64,000 nt of DNA from Seonamhaeicola maritimus (GCF_008056315.1 NZ_VRKQ01000016.1:124517-188516), one strand, 5' to 3'; shown: positions 28,317 to 37,997, numbered from the stretch's first letter. Made by a program: numbers and translations. Notes: generated by a model from the letters alone, not told the origin.

Positions 28317-28712
28317 TTAAGAATTACTTTGTCGTGCTTCGAAGATTTTCAAATAAAGAAATGTACCCATTTTTCTGGCACGCCTTTTTGCATTTTCGGC
28401 ATAATCTCCTTCAAAAAGTTCTTCAATAGTTTGAAACCAAAGGTTTAACCAAATACCAAAATGCTTTTCTGTGATAGAATTGTCATTAGCTTTATCAACA
28501 TCAACATGTACGTCCAATGGATTTCCATAATATCGGGTCTTTAAAAACAAGCTAGATTGCCAAAAGTCAGTTAAGTTTTCAATATGCGCATCCCAATCAT
28601 TAATGACATCATTAAAAAAAGGACCTAAAAAGTCATCTTTTCTAACTTTATCATAGAATGAAGACACCAATAAAAACACATCTTCTCTGGTTTTAATATC
28701 TGTTTTTGCCAT
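28317..28712 (-). CDS. Group III truncated haemoglobin
   Basis: This 131-aa protein fits the two-over-two haemoglobin fold, group III. It has an FYDKVRKDDFLGPFF segment (Tyr in helix B), FWQSSLFLKTRYYGNP and the proximal His of KHFGIWLNLWFQ. Likely ligands are O2 or NO; the exact role is unknown. I chose ATG 28712 rather than the in-frame TTG at 28721 because the Met begins the conserved part. It lies next to ccsBA in the same orientation and 59 bases from the divergent DUF2520 gene. Confidence 0.9.
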   Translation of the reverse strand: MAKTDIKTREDVFLLVSSFYDKVRKDDFLGPFFNDVINDWDAHIENLTDFWQSSLFLKTRYYGNPLDVHVDVDKANDNSITEKHFGIWLNLWFQTIEELFEGDYAENAKRRARKMGTFLYLKIFEARQSNS

Positions 28713-28771
28713 AGACAACAAAGATACGTCAATACACTTTTATTTAAAGCATTATTACTTATTTTAGCAAT

Positions 28772-29530
28772 ATGATTTCAGTGATTATTCTGGGTGCAGG
28801 AAATATAGGAACACATTTATATAAAGCTTTTAAAAAAGCTGAAAATATCAAGGTTAATCAATGGTATAATAGAAGTATTAAAAACATCAACAAGTATAAA
28901 AATGAAGTTGATGTTACTGATGATATTTCTCAACTTAAAGATGCCGATGTTTATATTTTAGCAGTGAGTGATGAAGCCGTTGCCCCAATATCTAAAGCAT
29001 TACATTTTGAAAACAAATTAGTTGTTCATACGGCAGGAAGTGTTAACATACATGATTTAGATAAGAAGCATAGACGTGGTGTTTTCTACCCAGTACAGTC
29101 TTTTACTAAAACTGCCAATTTGGATTTTTCTGATATTCCAATTTGTATTGAGACTCTTGATAAGAAAGATTATAATTTATTAAAATCTGTAGCTTTAGAA
29201 TTGGGAGGACCTGTAAAAAAGGTAAATAGCGACCAACGCAAAGTTTTGCATCTAGCGGCCGTATTTGTAAACAACTTTAGTAATCAAATGTATCGTATTG
29301 CACATGAAATTGTAGAATCTGAGGCTGCTGAGTTTGATTTGCTTAAACCTCTTATAATGGAGACCGCTAGAAAAATTCAGGATATGTCTCCGTATATGGC
29401 ACAAACAGGTCCTGCAAAACGAAATAACTTAAAGACTATTAAAAAACATTTGACTCTCTTGGAAAATGACCAACACAAAGAGATTTATAAACTAATGACT
29501 CAATCTATTCAAGAAACACATGGAAGATAA
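28772..29530 (+). CDS. Rossmann-like/DUF2520 domain protein
   Basis: This 252-aa protein has an N-terminal NAD(P)-type Rossmann motif (VIILGAGNIGTHL) and a C-terminal helical DUF2520 domain with a conserved HLAAVFVNNFSNQM segment. The arrangement resembles ketopantoate or 6-phosphogluconate dehydrogenase relatives, but the substrate is unknown. It heads a tight run of six genes (to 32995) with overlaps of 1-11 bases for most neighbours. Its stop overlaps the kdsC-like gene by 11 bases. Confidence 0.9.
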   Translation: MISVIILGAGNIGTHLYKAFKKAENIKVNQWYNRSIKNINKYKNEVDVTDDISQLKDADVYILAVSDEAVAPISKALHFENKLVVHTAGSVNIHDLDKKHRRGVFYPVQSFTKTANLDFSDIPICIETLDKKDYNLLKSVALELGGPVKKVNSDQRKVLHLAAVFVNNFSNQMYRIAHEIVESEAAEFDLLKPLIMETARKIQDMSPYMAQTGPAKRNNLKTIKKHLTLLENDQHKEIYKLMTQSIQETHGR

Positions 29531-30050
29531 AAGCTATAAAGAAAACCTTGAACATATTAACACATTTATTTTTGATGTTGATGGCGTTTTAACTGATGGT
29601 TCAGTAACCATAATGACTAATGGAGACATGTTAAGAACCATGAATATTAAAGATGGTTACGCCTTAAAAACGGCTGTTGATACAGGTTTTAACGTATGCA
29701 TCATATCGGGTGGTTCTAATGAAGGTGTAAGAAAACGTTTAGCAGGTTTAGGTATTAAAGACATTTTTCTAGGTGCTCATAACAAAATAGATCAACTCAA
29801 TGAATACCTAAATAGAAAAGGTGTTGAATTGAAAAATGTCCTCTATATGGGAGATGACATTCCCGATTTTCTAGTTATGAAATTGGTTGGTTTACCTTGT
29901 TGTCCGCAGGATGCCGTTCAAGAAATAAAAAGTGTTTCTAAATATATTTCACATAAAAATGGTGGCAAAGGTGCGGTACGAGATGTCATAGAACAAGTAT
30001 TAAAGGTTCATGATAAATGGAATAGTAATTTTAATGCTAAGTATGATTAA
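29520..30050 (+). CDS. kdsC: KdsC-type HAD phosphatase (KDO 8-phosphate phosphatase)
   Basis: This 176-aa protein is a capless C0 HAD phosphatase that releases phosphate from 3-deoxy-D-manno-octulosonate 8-phosphate in lipopolysaccharide core synthesis. The motifs are FDVDGVLTDG (near residue 18), IISGGSN, the conserved Lys in HNKIDQL and MGDDIPD. It overlaps the DUF2520 gene before it and the TonB-like gene after it, so translational coupling is likely. In other flavobacteria a KdsC gene also sits beside DUF2520 and Maf genes, as far as I know. Confidence 0.92.
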   Translation: MEDKSYKENLEHINTFIFDVDGVLTDGSVTIMTNGDMLRTMNIKDGYALKTAVDTGFNVCIISGGSNEGVRKRLAGLGIKDIFLGAHNKIDQLNEYLNRKGVELKNVLYMGDDIPDFLVMKLVGLPCCPQDAVQEIKSVSKYISHKNGGKGAVRDVIEQVLKVHDKWNSNFNAKYD

Positions 30051-30924
30051 TTCTTCTACACTTGTGAATAGACTTCTTTTATTTTTAATGCTAACCACAT
30101 TCTTTATTTGTTCTGGTCAAGACACCACAAATAAATACCTAATAGGGAATTGGAAGGTAATTGAATCTCAAATAGATATTAAAGCTTTTGATGATTCCAA
30201 TATTAGTAATTTTCATTTAGTTGAATCCTTTTTCCAAAATATAACATTTTCATTTAGCAAAAATGGTTATGTAAAAATTGAGTCTGAGGATAAAGTTGCA
30301 AAACCTTTCATAAACGATTTATTTAATACTGTTTTATATTTTAACATTGAAGAAAATGTTCTTAGTATAGGAAGTTGGAAAAAATCTTCTAATATTCTTT
30401 ACATCCAGGTTAAGCAAGAGGATAACACTTTACTTTTTAACTTTTCTGGTGGATTACTTAGGATAAAAAAAATAGATGAGCCTGTTAAACTCAAAATTGA
30501 TAAAAACGTATTGAATTCTATAAGACCATTACTAAACAATAAACCATTACTTTTTGAAGAGGTTAAAGAAAGTGAAGAATTAGTTGACAACCCTATCTCA
30601 ACCTATAATTGCTCCCATTTAATTGATAAATTACTACAAAAGAAATGTGTAACTATGACAATCACCAAGTTCTTCAATCGAAAGTTTAATACAGAAATTG
30701 CTTCAGATTTAGGGCTTTCTGGCAGATTCATGAATAAAATCCGTTTCACCATAAATAAAGATGGAAACATAATCAATATTGAAGCTGAGTCTAAAAATCC
30801 TGAACTTAGTAAAGAAATAATTAGAACTATAAATCGTCTACCAAAATTTATACCAGCCGAAAAAAATGGGGAACCAATAAATTCAAAATACAGTTTTCCT
30901 TTTATTTTCCAAGTTCAAGACTAA
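30043..30924 (+). CDS. Secreted protein with TonB C-terminal-like domain
   Basis: This 293-aa protein begins with a signal peptide (MINSSTLVNRLLLFLMLT). The middle is a lipocalin-like stretch (IGNWKVIESQ) and the last 90 residues resemble the TonB/TonB_C fold (IRFTINKDGNIINIEAES, then FIPAEKNGEPINSKYSFPF). It has no proline-rich linker, so it is not a classical TonB. ATG 30043 was chosen because the longer frame from 30010 lies inside kdsC and would spoil the signal peptide. It overlaps kdsC by 8 bases and the UbiA-type gene by 1. Confidence 0.72.
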   Translation: MINSSTLVNRLLLFLMLTTFFICSGQDTTNKYLIGNWKVIESQIDIKAFDDSNISNFHLVESFFQNITFSFSKNGYVKIESEDKVAKPFINDLFNTVLYFNIEENVLSIGSWKKSSNILYIQVKQEDNTLLFNFSGGLLRIKKIDEPVKLKIDKNVLNSIRPLLNNKPLLFEEVKESEELVDNPISTYNCSHLIDKLLQKKCVTMTITKFFNRKFNTEIASDLGLSGRFMNKIRFTINKDGNIINIEAESKNPELSKEIIRTINRLPKFIPAEKNGEPINSKYSFPFIFQVQD

Positions 30925-31832
30925 TGAGTTTCCTAAACCTCATCCGATGGAAAAACTTATTGATGATTGCCTTGGCGCAATTGTTAGTTAAATATGGCCT
31001 TTTAGAGCCTTTTGGAGCAAACATAGCTTTAAATTCTTTTGAGATAACACTTCTTATTTTAGCAACTATCTGTATTGCAGCTGCTGGAAATATCATTAAT
31101 GATATTTATGATATTGAAACCGATTTGGTAAACAAACCTAACAAAGTAATTGTTAGTAAATCCATTTCAGAAAAATTAGCCTTTAACCTGTTTATCATTT
31201 TTAACGTTATTGGTGTTGGTATAGGTTATTATCTATCTCATTTAGTTGGAAAAAGTGCCTTCTTTTCATTGTTCGTAATTATATCCGCCTTACTATACGT
31301 GTACGCTAGCTATTTAAAACAAACTTTGTTAATTGGCAATATTGTTATTTCTATTCTAGTATCATTAAGTGTACTAATAGTTGGTGTTTTTGAGTTACTA
31401 CCAAATATTACTCCTGAAAACAGAACCCTCCAACTGGTGTTTTTTAAAATTGTTTTAGACTATTCCATTTTCGCATTTGTTATTAATTTTATTCGTGAAA
31501 TAGCTAAAGATATTGAGGATATTGATGGTGATTATAAAGCTGGCATGAATACTTTGCCTATTATTATTGGTAGAGAGCGTGCTTCAAATGTTTTATTTAC
31601 TTTATCCTTAGTTCCTGTTTTGGGCACTACCTATTATATAGTTTATGACCTTTACCAAAACCCAATAAGCGTTATTTATTTTCTAGCATTTGTATTGGCT
31701 CCGTCCATTTACATTTCTATAAAATCTTTTAATGCTAAAAACAAAAAAGACTACCATCATATAAGCAACATACTGAAATTAGTGATGTTGTTCGGATTGC
31801 TTTCTTTACTTTTATACAAGTTTACTTTTTAA
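30924..31832 (+). CDS. UbiA-family prenyltransferase
   Basis: This 302-aa membrane enzyme has the two Asp-rich motifs of the UbiA family: NDIYDIETD (about 60-68) and DIEDIDGDYKAG in the second half, with about nine helices. Flavobacterial members are often named geranylgeranylglycerol-phosphate geranylgeranyltransferase, but the real acceptor cannot be told here. Candidates include menaquinone-type, lipid or haem precursors. Its start codon shares a base with the preceding stop and its stop shares a base with the Maf start. Confidence 0.85.
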   Translation: MSFLNLIRWKNLLMIALAQLLVKYGLLEPFGANIALNSFEITLLILATICIAAAGNIINDIYDIETDLVNKPNKVIVSKSISEKLAFNLFIIFNVIGVGIGYYLSHLVGKSAFFSLFVIISALLYVYASYLKQTLLIGNIVISILVSLSVLIVGVFELLPNITPENRTLQLVFFKIVLDYSIFAFVINFIREIAKDIEDIDGDYKAGMNTLPIIIGRERASNVLFTLSLVPVLGTTYYIVYDLYQNPISVIYFLAFVLAPSIYISIKSFNAKNKKDYHHISNILKLVMLFGLLSLLLYKFTF

Positions 31833-32422
31833 TGCTCAACAAAAAACTAAAAAACCATCATATTATATTGGCTTCGGGATCACCCAGAAGACAAGCATTT
31901 TTTAAAAGTTTAGGTTTAGATTTTGAAATTAGATTAAAAACTATAAAAGAAGAATACCCTGACCGATTAACTCATTTTGAAATAAGCAATTACCTTGCTC
32001 AACTTAAAGCGCTACCTTTTAAAGATGAATTGAAGGACCATGATATTTTAATAACTAGTGATACCATTGTTTGGCATAATAATAAAGCATTGGGTAAACC
32101 AAAAGATGAAGATGAAGCTTTTACTATTCTACAATCATTGAGTGATAATACACATGAGGTAATTACATCTGTTTGCTTTACTTCTAAAGACTACGATAAA
32201 ACGCTACATAATATTACCAAGGTTACTTTTAAAGAGCTTACAGATGAAGAAATTCGGTATTATATTAAAACGTGCAAACCTTATGATAAAGCAGGTGCTT
32301 ATGGGATTCAAGAATGGATTGGAGAAATAGGTGTTACTAAAATTGAAGGCTCTTATTTTAACGTTATGGGTCTACCTGTACATTTAGTTTACAAAACCTT
32401 AAATGAGATAGCTGAATTATAA
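31832..32422 (+). CDS. maf: Maf-family nucleotide pyrophosphatase
   Basis: This 196-aa Maf/YhdE-type protein hydrolyses non-canonical or modified nucleoside triphosphates. It has the phosphate-binding ASGSPRRQAFF near its N-terminus, the catalytic TSDTIVWHNNKALGKPKD and the late KAGAYGIQEWIG. Its length is normal. It overlaps the UbiA gene by one base. A -7-like TATCTTTG after its stop suggests that the next gene (MscS) can also start its own transcript. Confidence 0.92.
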   Translation: MLNKKLKNHHIILASGSPRRQAFFKSLGLDFEIRLKTIKEEYPDRLTHFEISNYLAQLKALPFKDELKDHDILITSDTIVWHNNKALGKPKDEDEAFTILQSLSDNTHEVITSVCFTSKDYDKTLHNITKVTFKELTDEEIRYYIKTCKPYDKAGAYGIQEWIGEIGVTKIEGSYFNVMGLPVHLVYKTLNEIAEL

Positions 32423-32430
32423 TTTGCGAT

Positions 32431-32438
32431 GTATCTTT
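32431..32438 (+). promoter_or_regulatory. Candidate -7 promoter element for the MscS gene
   Basis: TATCTTTG matches the Bacteroidota -7 consensus TAnnTTTG and lies 27 bases before ATG 32465. No convincing -33 element was found, so this is tentative. If real, it rules out ATG 32429 as the start on this transcript. Confidence 0.4.
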
Positions 32439-32464
32439 GCATTAAACTTTTTTTAAACTTAGCT

Positions 32465-32995
32465 ATGATTTGGGATACGCTTAAAGATGAACTAATAATA
32501 TCAGGAATTGTTCTTCTATCACTTCTTATTATTAGGTTTATTACAAATTTCACTATTTCTAAAGTTGCAAAACGCAATGGAATTAACGTGGCTAGAATAA
32601 GGCTTATGCGCAGGTATGTAACTGTAGTTCTGTTTCTAATTGCCATCCTTATTGAAGCGTTTGTATTTGGTGCAGAATTTAAAGACCTTGCCGTAATTTT
32701 CTCATCTGTTTTTGCCATACTAGGAATTGCTTTATTTGCAATATGGTCAATCTTAAGTAACGTAACTTCTGGAGTTATAATGTTTTTTAATTTTCCATAT
32801 AAGGTTGGAGACAAAATTGAAATACATGATAAAGACTTTCCAATAAAAGCTATTATTGAAGATATAAGATCCTTTCAATTGCATTTAAGATTAGAAAATG
32901 GCGATTTAGTTACCTACCCAAATAACCTAATGCTTCAAAAAGCCGTTACATTAGTAGAAAAAGATGCCATTGAAGATGACATGGAAGAAGCCTAA
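32465..32995 (+). CDS. MscS-family mechanosensitive channel, short form
   Basis: This 176-aa protein has about three membrane helices, then the MscS pore-and-beta part (FAIWSILSNVTSGVIMFFNFPYKVGDKIEI). It is shorter than E. coli MscS because the C-terminal cage domain is largely missing. It probably helps release solutes during osmotic downshift. ATG 32465 is preferred because the candidate promoter TATCTTTG lies after the earlier ATG 32429; starting at 32429 would add 12 residues. Confidence 0.85.
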   Translation: MIWDTLKDELIISGIVLLSLLIIRFITNFTISKVAKRNGINVARIRLMRRYVTVVLFLIAILIEAFVFGAEFKDLAVIFSSVFAILGIALFAIWSILSNVTSGVIMFFNFPYKVGDKIEIHDKDFPIKAIIEDIRSFQLHLRLENGDLVTYPNNLMLQKAVTLVEKDAIEDDMEEA

Positions 32996-33073
32996 TTTAT
33001 AGTTAAAGAAACATTAAAAATCACCCTACCACACTTATACTTTGCTATATTTGATTTTTAGCTAATCAAATAT

Positions 33074-35599
33074 ATGATGCAAAGACACATTGCTTTTTTT
33101 ATAATTTCATTTTTATCGTTTACACTTTTAAACGCTCAAAAACCAAAAATCCCTTCATCTTCTCAGATATATGAGTCCATCCAAAAACTTAACTTTTTAG
33201 GATCTGTTTTGTATGTGGCGGCTCACCCAGATGATGAAAATACGCGCTTAATATCATACATGTCAAACCATGTAAAAGCAAGAACTGCCTATTTATCACT
33301 TACTAGAGGTGACGGTGGTCAAAACCTTATTGGGCCTGAAATTAGAGAGCTTTTAGGTGTTATTAGAACTCAAGAATTACTGGCTGCAAGAAGGATTGAT
33401 GGTGGTGAACAAATATTCACCAGAGCAAACGATTTTGGATATTCCAAACATCCAGAAGAAACCCTTTCTATTTGGGATAAGGAGCAAGTATTAAGCGATG
33501 TTGTTCTTGCCATAAGAAAGTTTAAACCAGATGTTATTATTAACCGTTTTGACCACAGAACTCCAGGGAGAACCCATGGTCATCACACAGCTTCAGCCAT
33601 ATTAAGTTTGAAGGCTTTTGATATAGCAGCAGATGAAAAGGCTTATCCAAATATGCTAAATCAAGTTGATGTGTGGCAACCTAAACGGTTGTTTTACAAT
33701 ACCAGTTGGTGGCGCTATGGAAGAGAAGCGTTTGAGAAACTTGATAAAAGTAACATGATAAACTTTGATATTGGGGTTTATTATCCTCTTAAAGGCATAT
33801 CAAATAATGAACTTGCTTCATTGGCTAGTAGCCAGCATTTGTGTCAAGGTTTTGGAAGATTATCGCAACGTGGAACGCAGGAAGAATATATTGAATTTAT
33901 AAAAGGAGAAGCCTTAGAAGGTAATGATGTTTTTTCAGGTATTGACACCTCTTGGAATCGTGTAAAAGGCGGTAAACCTATTGGTGCTATTTTAAATAAA
34001 ATTGAAACTAACTTCAATTTTAAAGATCCATCAACTCATGTTCCCCAGCTTATTGAAGCATATAAACTTTTACAAAATATTGATAACAAACATTGGCAAA
34101 CTCAAAAAACCAAAGAGTTAAAATCTATTATTGAAATGTGTGCTGGTTTGTATTTAGAGGCTTCGGCTTCAACTCCAATTGTTGCTACCAATAATGATGT
34201 TGAAATTAACATTGAAGCACTTAAAAGAAGTCAGACAACAGCTGTATTGAGAAGTGTCAATATTTCCCCATTAAATCAAACTCAAAATCCTGATGTTGCT
34301 TTAGATAATAATAAGAAATATAATTTTTCATTTAATAGTATTATTCCAACGGAAATAAACACAACTAGTCCTTATTGGTTAAATACAAAAGGTACTTTAG
34401 GTATGTATCACGTTGCCAATGAAACCATCATAGGAAACCCTGAAACAAAACGAGCACTTCATGCTAATTTTATTGTTGATTTTGATGGATATTCTATCAA
34501 TTTTGAAAAGGATGTCATCCATCGATATTCAAGACCTGATAAAGGTGAATTGTATCGTCCATTCGAAATTATTCCAGAAGCATCTGCAAAAATCGCTCAA
34601 AAAGTAATCATTTTTGAAAACAACAAGCCTCATGATATAACCGTTATTGTTAAAGCTGGAAAAGATAATTTAGATGGCCATGTTGAAGTTTGCCACCCAA
34701 ATGATTGGAGTGTATATCCTAAAAACCAAAAAATTTCTATAAAGCACAAAGGCGAAACGCAAACTTTGGTATTCACGATTATCCCTCCTAAAAATCAAAG
34801 CGAAGGACTTATTAGTCCCATAGTTCATATTGGTGATAAGAGTTACACAAAAGAGCTGATAGAAATTGAATACGACCATATCCCATTTCAAACAGTATTA
34901 CTTCCTAGCGCAAGTAAAGTAGTACGGTTAGATATTAAAAAGCGTGGTGAAAATATTGCCTACATTCAAGGTGCCGGTGATGTGGTTCCTGAAAGTTTAC
35001 AGCAAATAGGTTACAATGTGCGCGTACTCAAACCTGAAGAAATTAATGCAGAAACTTTAAGTAAATTTGATGCTGTAGTTGTTGGAATTAGAGCTTATAA
35101 TACGGTTGAAGACTTAAACTTTAAGCAACAAACTCTTTTTAATTTTGTGGAAGCCGGAGGCAATATGATTGTGCAATACAATACCGCTCACAGAATAAAA
35201 GTAGAACAATTAGCTCCTTATGATTTAACACTTTCCAGAGGCCGGGTTACCGATGAAAATGCTGAGGTCCGATTTTTAAATCCACAGCATCCGGTTTTAA
35301 ATTTCCCCAATAACATTACCCAACAAGATTTTGAAGGGTGGACACAAGAACGTGGGCTATACTTCCCTAATAAATGGGGAAAGGAGTTTACAGCAATTCT
35401 TTCCATGAATGATAAGAATGATAGCCCTAAAGACGGAAGCTTATTGGTAGCTAAGCACGGTAAGGGGCATTACATTTATACAGGTTTAAGTTTCTTTAGA
35501 GAATTCCCAGAAGGGGTTTCAGGGGCCTATCGCCTATTTGCTAATATGCTATCTTTAGGTAAAGAAGATTTAAAATTAGAAGCTAAATTAAACGATTAA
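33074..35599 (+). CDS. Large secreted PIG-L-family deacetylase
   Basis: This 841-aa protein has a signal peptide ending LLNAQ. It has an N-terminal PIG-L deacetylase domain (about 40-280) with the zinc motif AAHPDDENTRL, the TRGDGGQNLIG loop and the distal HGHHTAS. A middle beta-rich part follows (about 400-620), then a C-terminal glutamine-amidotransferase-like fold (about 630-830). Family members remove N-acetyl groups from GlcNAc-type substrates; here it acts outside the cytoplasm. A TATATTTG -7-like element is at 33046-33053. A 36-aa membrane peptide and a sodium:solute symporter follow closely, which suggests that the released product may be imported. Confidence 0.85.
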   Translation: MMQRHIAFFIISFLSFTLLNAQKPKIPSSSQIYESIQKLNFLGSVLYVAAHPDDENTRLISYMSNHVKARTAYLSLTRGDGGQNLIGPEIRELLGVIRTQELLAARRIDGGEQIFTRANDFGYSKHPEETLSIWDKEQVLSDVVLAIRKFKPDVIINRFDHRTPGRTHGHHTASAILSLKAFDIAADEKAYPNMLNQVDVWQPKRLFYNTSWWRYGREAFEKLDKSNMINFDIGVYYPLKGISNNELASLASSQHLCQGFGRLSQRGTQEEYIEFIKGEALEGNDVFSGIDTSWNRVKGGKPIGAILNKIETNFNFKDPSTHVPQLIEAYKLLQNIDNKHWQTQKTKELKSIIEMCAGLYLEASASTPIVATNNDVEINIEALKRSQTTAVLRSVNISPLNQTQNPDVALDNNKKYNFSFNSIIPTEINTTSPYWLNTKGTLGMYHVANETIIGNPETKRALHANFIVDFDGYSINFEKDVIHRYSRPDKGELYRPFEIIPEASAKIAQKVIIFENNKPHDITVIVKAGKDNLDGHVEVCHPNDWSVYPKNQKISIKHKGETQTLVFTIIPPKNQSEGLISPIVHIGDKSYTKELIEIEYDHIPFQTVLLPSASKVVRLDIKKRGENIAYIQGAGDVVPESLQQIGYNVRVLKPEEINAETLSKFDAVVVGIRAYNTVEDLNFKQQTLFNFVEAGGNMIVQYNTAHRIKVEQLAPYDLTLSRGRVTDENAEVRFLNPQHPVLNFPNNITQQDFEGWTQERGLYFPNKWGKEFTAILSMNDKNDSPKDGSLLVAKHGKGHYIYTGLSFFREFPEGVSGAYRLFANMLSLGKEDLKLEAKLND

Positions 35600-35601
35600 T
35601 T

Positions 35602-35712
35602 ATGGCAGAAGAAAACCAACCTAAACAACCTTGGCTTAAACTGTACTCTATTGTTTTAATAGTCAATGCCATTTACTTTATTTTGTTTTATCTAATCATG
35701 AAAGCCTTTTAA
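35602..35712 (+). CDS. Small single-helix membrane protein (36 aa)
   Basis: This short frame begins ATG 35602, two bases after the PIG-L stop, and ends TAA 35710-35712, one base before the symporter start. The product has a polar N-terminus (MAEENQPKQPWLKLYS) and one membrane helix (IVLIVNAIYFILFYLIM). The tight fit between two real genes and the clean topology argue that it is coding. It may be an accessory subunit of the symporter; I know no named family. Confidence 0.7.
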   Translation: MAEENQPKQPWLKLYSIVLIVNAIYFILFYLIMKAF

Positions 35713-35713
35713 T

Positions 35714-37471
35714 ATGCAATTAAATTGGATTGACTGGACAGTATTAGGCATTACATTATTAGCTATCGTTTCCTATGGCACTTACCAAACTCGAGGGAGT
35801 AAAAATGTAAAAGATTATTTAAGAGGCGGAAACAAATCTAAATGGTGGACCATAGGTTTATCAGTTATGGCAACTCAAGCTAGTGCCATTACCTTCTTAT
35901 CAACACCCGGACAAGCTTTTAATGACGGTATGGGCTTTGTGCAATTTTATTTTGGATTACCCATTGCTATGGTTGTAATTTGTATGGTTTTCATCCCGCT
36001 ATATCATAGATTAAAAGTATATACTGCATACGAATTTTTAGAAAGCAGATTCGATTTAAAAACCAGAACCTTAACAGCCATTTTATTTTTGATTCAACGT
36101 GGATTAGCTGCAGGTATCACCATTTTTGCTCCTGCTATTATTCTTTCTGTTGTTCTTGGTTGGGACCTGCTAACACTAAATATTGCCATTGGTCTTTTGG
36201 TTATTATATATACTGTTTCTGGAGGAACACGCGCCGTAAACGTCACCCAAAAACATCAAATGGTAGTCATCTTTATAGGTATGCTTGTAGCCTTTTTTAT
36301 CATAGTAAGCAAACTACCTCAAGATATTACCTTCTCTAAAGCTTTAAGTATCGCAGGTGCTAGTGGCAAAATGGAAATCTTAGATTTCTCATTCAATTTA
36401 AATAACCGTTATACATTTTGGAGTGGTATTATTGGAGGGACCTTTTTAATGCTATCGTATTTTGGGACCGACCAAAGTCAAGTGCAACGTTACCTATCCG
36501 GTAAGTCAGTAAAAGAAATGCAATTAGGGCTCATTTTTAATGGTTTATTAAAAATACCAATGCAGTTCTTCATCCTTTTAGTTGGGGTTATGGTGTTTGT
36601 TTTTTATCAATTTAATGAAGCACCTGTTAATTTCAATCCTACAGCTACCGAGGTAGTTTTAAATTCAGAGTATGCCGAGGAGTATAAGGCACTTCAACAA
36701 GAGCAAAAAGAAGTTTTTAATGACAAACAAAAAATTATTGAAGCTTTTCTAAGTTCCGAAAATGAAGAAACCACAAAATATATTTCAATAGCAAATGAGG
36801 CAAACGATGAAATTAGAAATGAAGCAAAATTACTTATTGAAAAGGCTTCACAAGAGCAAAAGGTAAAAGTTGAAAGTAATGATAAGGATTATGTCTTTAT
36901 TCACTTCATATTAAATAATTTACCTAGAGGTTTAATTGGTTTATTATTAGCAGTAATTTTAAGTGCCGCAATGTCTAGTACTGCAAGCGAATTAAATGCC
37001 TTAGGATCAACCACAACTATAGATTTGTATATTAGAAATAGTGATGAGAAAACTGAAGAAGAAAAAGTTAAAGCCTCACGCTGGTTTACTTTTGTATGGG
37101 GGATAATGGCTATTGGCGTGGCCTGTGTAGCTAATCTTGCAGAAAATTTAATTCAGCTGGTTAATATTATTGGGTCTATTTTTTATGGTAATGTTTTAGG
37201 AATCTTTTTACTAGCATTCTTCTTTAAATTTGTAAAAGGAAACGCTGTATTTGTGAGTGCATTAATTACCCAAGTAATAGTTATTGGGCTGTACCTATTA
37301 GATTTGTATGAGATAATAAACCTTCCGTTCCTATGGCTGAACTTTGTAGGGTGTATTATTGTGATGTTTCTTGCTACACTTATGTCTTACAATAATTCTG
37401 ACAGAAACGGAAAGCTTTCGCTATTTGTTATATCTCTTTTATTAGGCATTGTTGCTTATTATATCTATTAA
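35714..37471 (+). CDS. Sodium:solute symporter (SSS family)
   Basis: This is a 585-aa transporter of the LeuT-fold SSS family, with 13-14 helices and typical segments such as SVMATQASAITFLSTPGQ and YTVSGGTRAVNVTQ. A charged insert of about 90 residues (about 310-390, rich in Glu, Lys and Gln) interrupts the membrane part. This insert is larger than in sugar-transporting SSS members, and I infer a cytoplasmic or periplasmic loop. The PIG-L gene and a 36-aa membrane peptide precede it closely, which suggests one operon. Confidence 0.88.
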   Translation: MQLNWIDWTVLGITLLAIVSYGTYQTRGSKNVKDYLRGGNKSKWWTIGLSVMATQASAITFLSTPGQAFNDGMGFVQFYFGLPIAMVVICMVFIPLYHRLKVYTAYEFLESRFDLKTRTLTAILFLIQRGLAAGITIFAPAIILSVVLGWDLLTLNIAIGLLVIIYTVSGGTRAVNVTQKHQMVVIFIGMLVAFFIIVSKLPQDITFSKALSIAGASGKMEILDFSFNLNNRYTFWSGIIGGTFLMLSYFGTDQSQVQRYLSGKSVKEMQLGLIFNGLLKIPMQFFILLVGVMVFVFYQFNEAPVNFNPTATEVVLNSEYAEEYKALQQEQKEVFNDKQKIIEAFLSSENEETTKYISIANEANDEIRNEAKLLIEKASQEQKVKVESNDKDYVFIHFILNNLPRGLIGLLLAVILSAAMSSTASELNALGSTTTIDLYIRNSDEKTEEEKVKASRWFTFVWGIMAIGVACVANLAENLIQLVNIIGSIFYGNVLGIFLLAFFFKFVKGNAVFVSALITQVIVIGLYLLDLYEIINLPFLWLNFVGCIIVMFLATLMSYNNSDRNGKLSLFVISLLLGIVAYYIY

Positions 37472-37475
37472 TATC

Positions 37476-37997
37476 TTAGATTTTATTTCCATCAGAATTT
37501 AATCGGAATGTTTTTTTAGATTTTCCATTTCTAATCTGAACTTTGTATTCTTTCTTTACCTTTTTTCCTAGTTCATAAGACACAAAATAATCAGTCTTAA
37601 AAAGTATCCATTTTGAATGATTTTTGAAAACTGCATTTCTTACGGCATCAGGAAGTTTTACATCTTCAAATCGTTCTAAAGTGGCTATGATTTGCCCAGA
37701 TTTATCATAAGTAGCATGAATACTTCCTTTGTTAGATTTAAATAGAATCTCATAAGGCTTGTTTACCTTTTTATCTAACTTCTTAAAACTTTGACTTCCT
37801 GGACCTGCAACTTTATATTCTAAAGAACGTATGTGGTCTGCCATAGACTGATCGTAAACTTCATCAAGATAAGTACCGTTAACCATTATAGGATTAAATT
37901 TTTCTAAATCATACCTTGGAGTATCAACATTTGAACCTTGACTAAAAGCTAGGTTGGTTAAACCTAAAACTGCTAAACCAATAATTAAATTTTTCAT
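37476..37997 (-). CDS. Secreted hypothetical protein
   Basis: I do not recognise a firm family. The 173-aa protein starts with a signal peptide (ends AFSQG). The remainder has short beta strands and a Lys-rich C-terminus (KKVKKEYKVQIRNGKSKKTFRL) that resembles PepSY-like or putative beta-lactamase-inhibitor-like proteins of Bacteroidota. It converges on the symporter with 4 bases between the stops. The 189 bases upstream (37998-38186) separate it from the AraC-type gene and hold nothing I can name. Confidence 0.7.
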   Translation of the reverse strand: MKNLIIGLAVLGLTNLAFSQGSNVDTPRYDLEKFNPIMVNGTYLDEVYDQSMADHIRSLEYKVAGPGSQSFKKLDKKVNKPYEILFKSNKGSIHATYDKSGQIIATLERFEDVKLPDAVRNAVFKNHSKWILFKTDYFVSYELGKKVKKEYKVQIRNGKSKKTFRLNSDGNKI

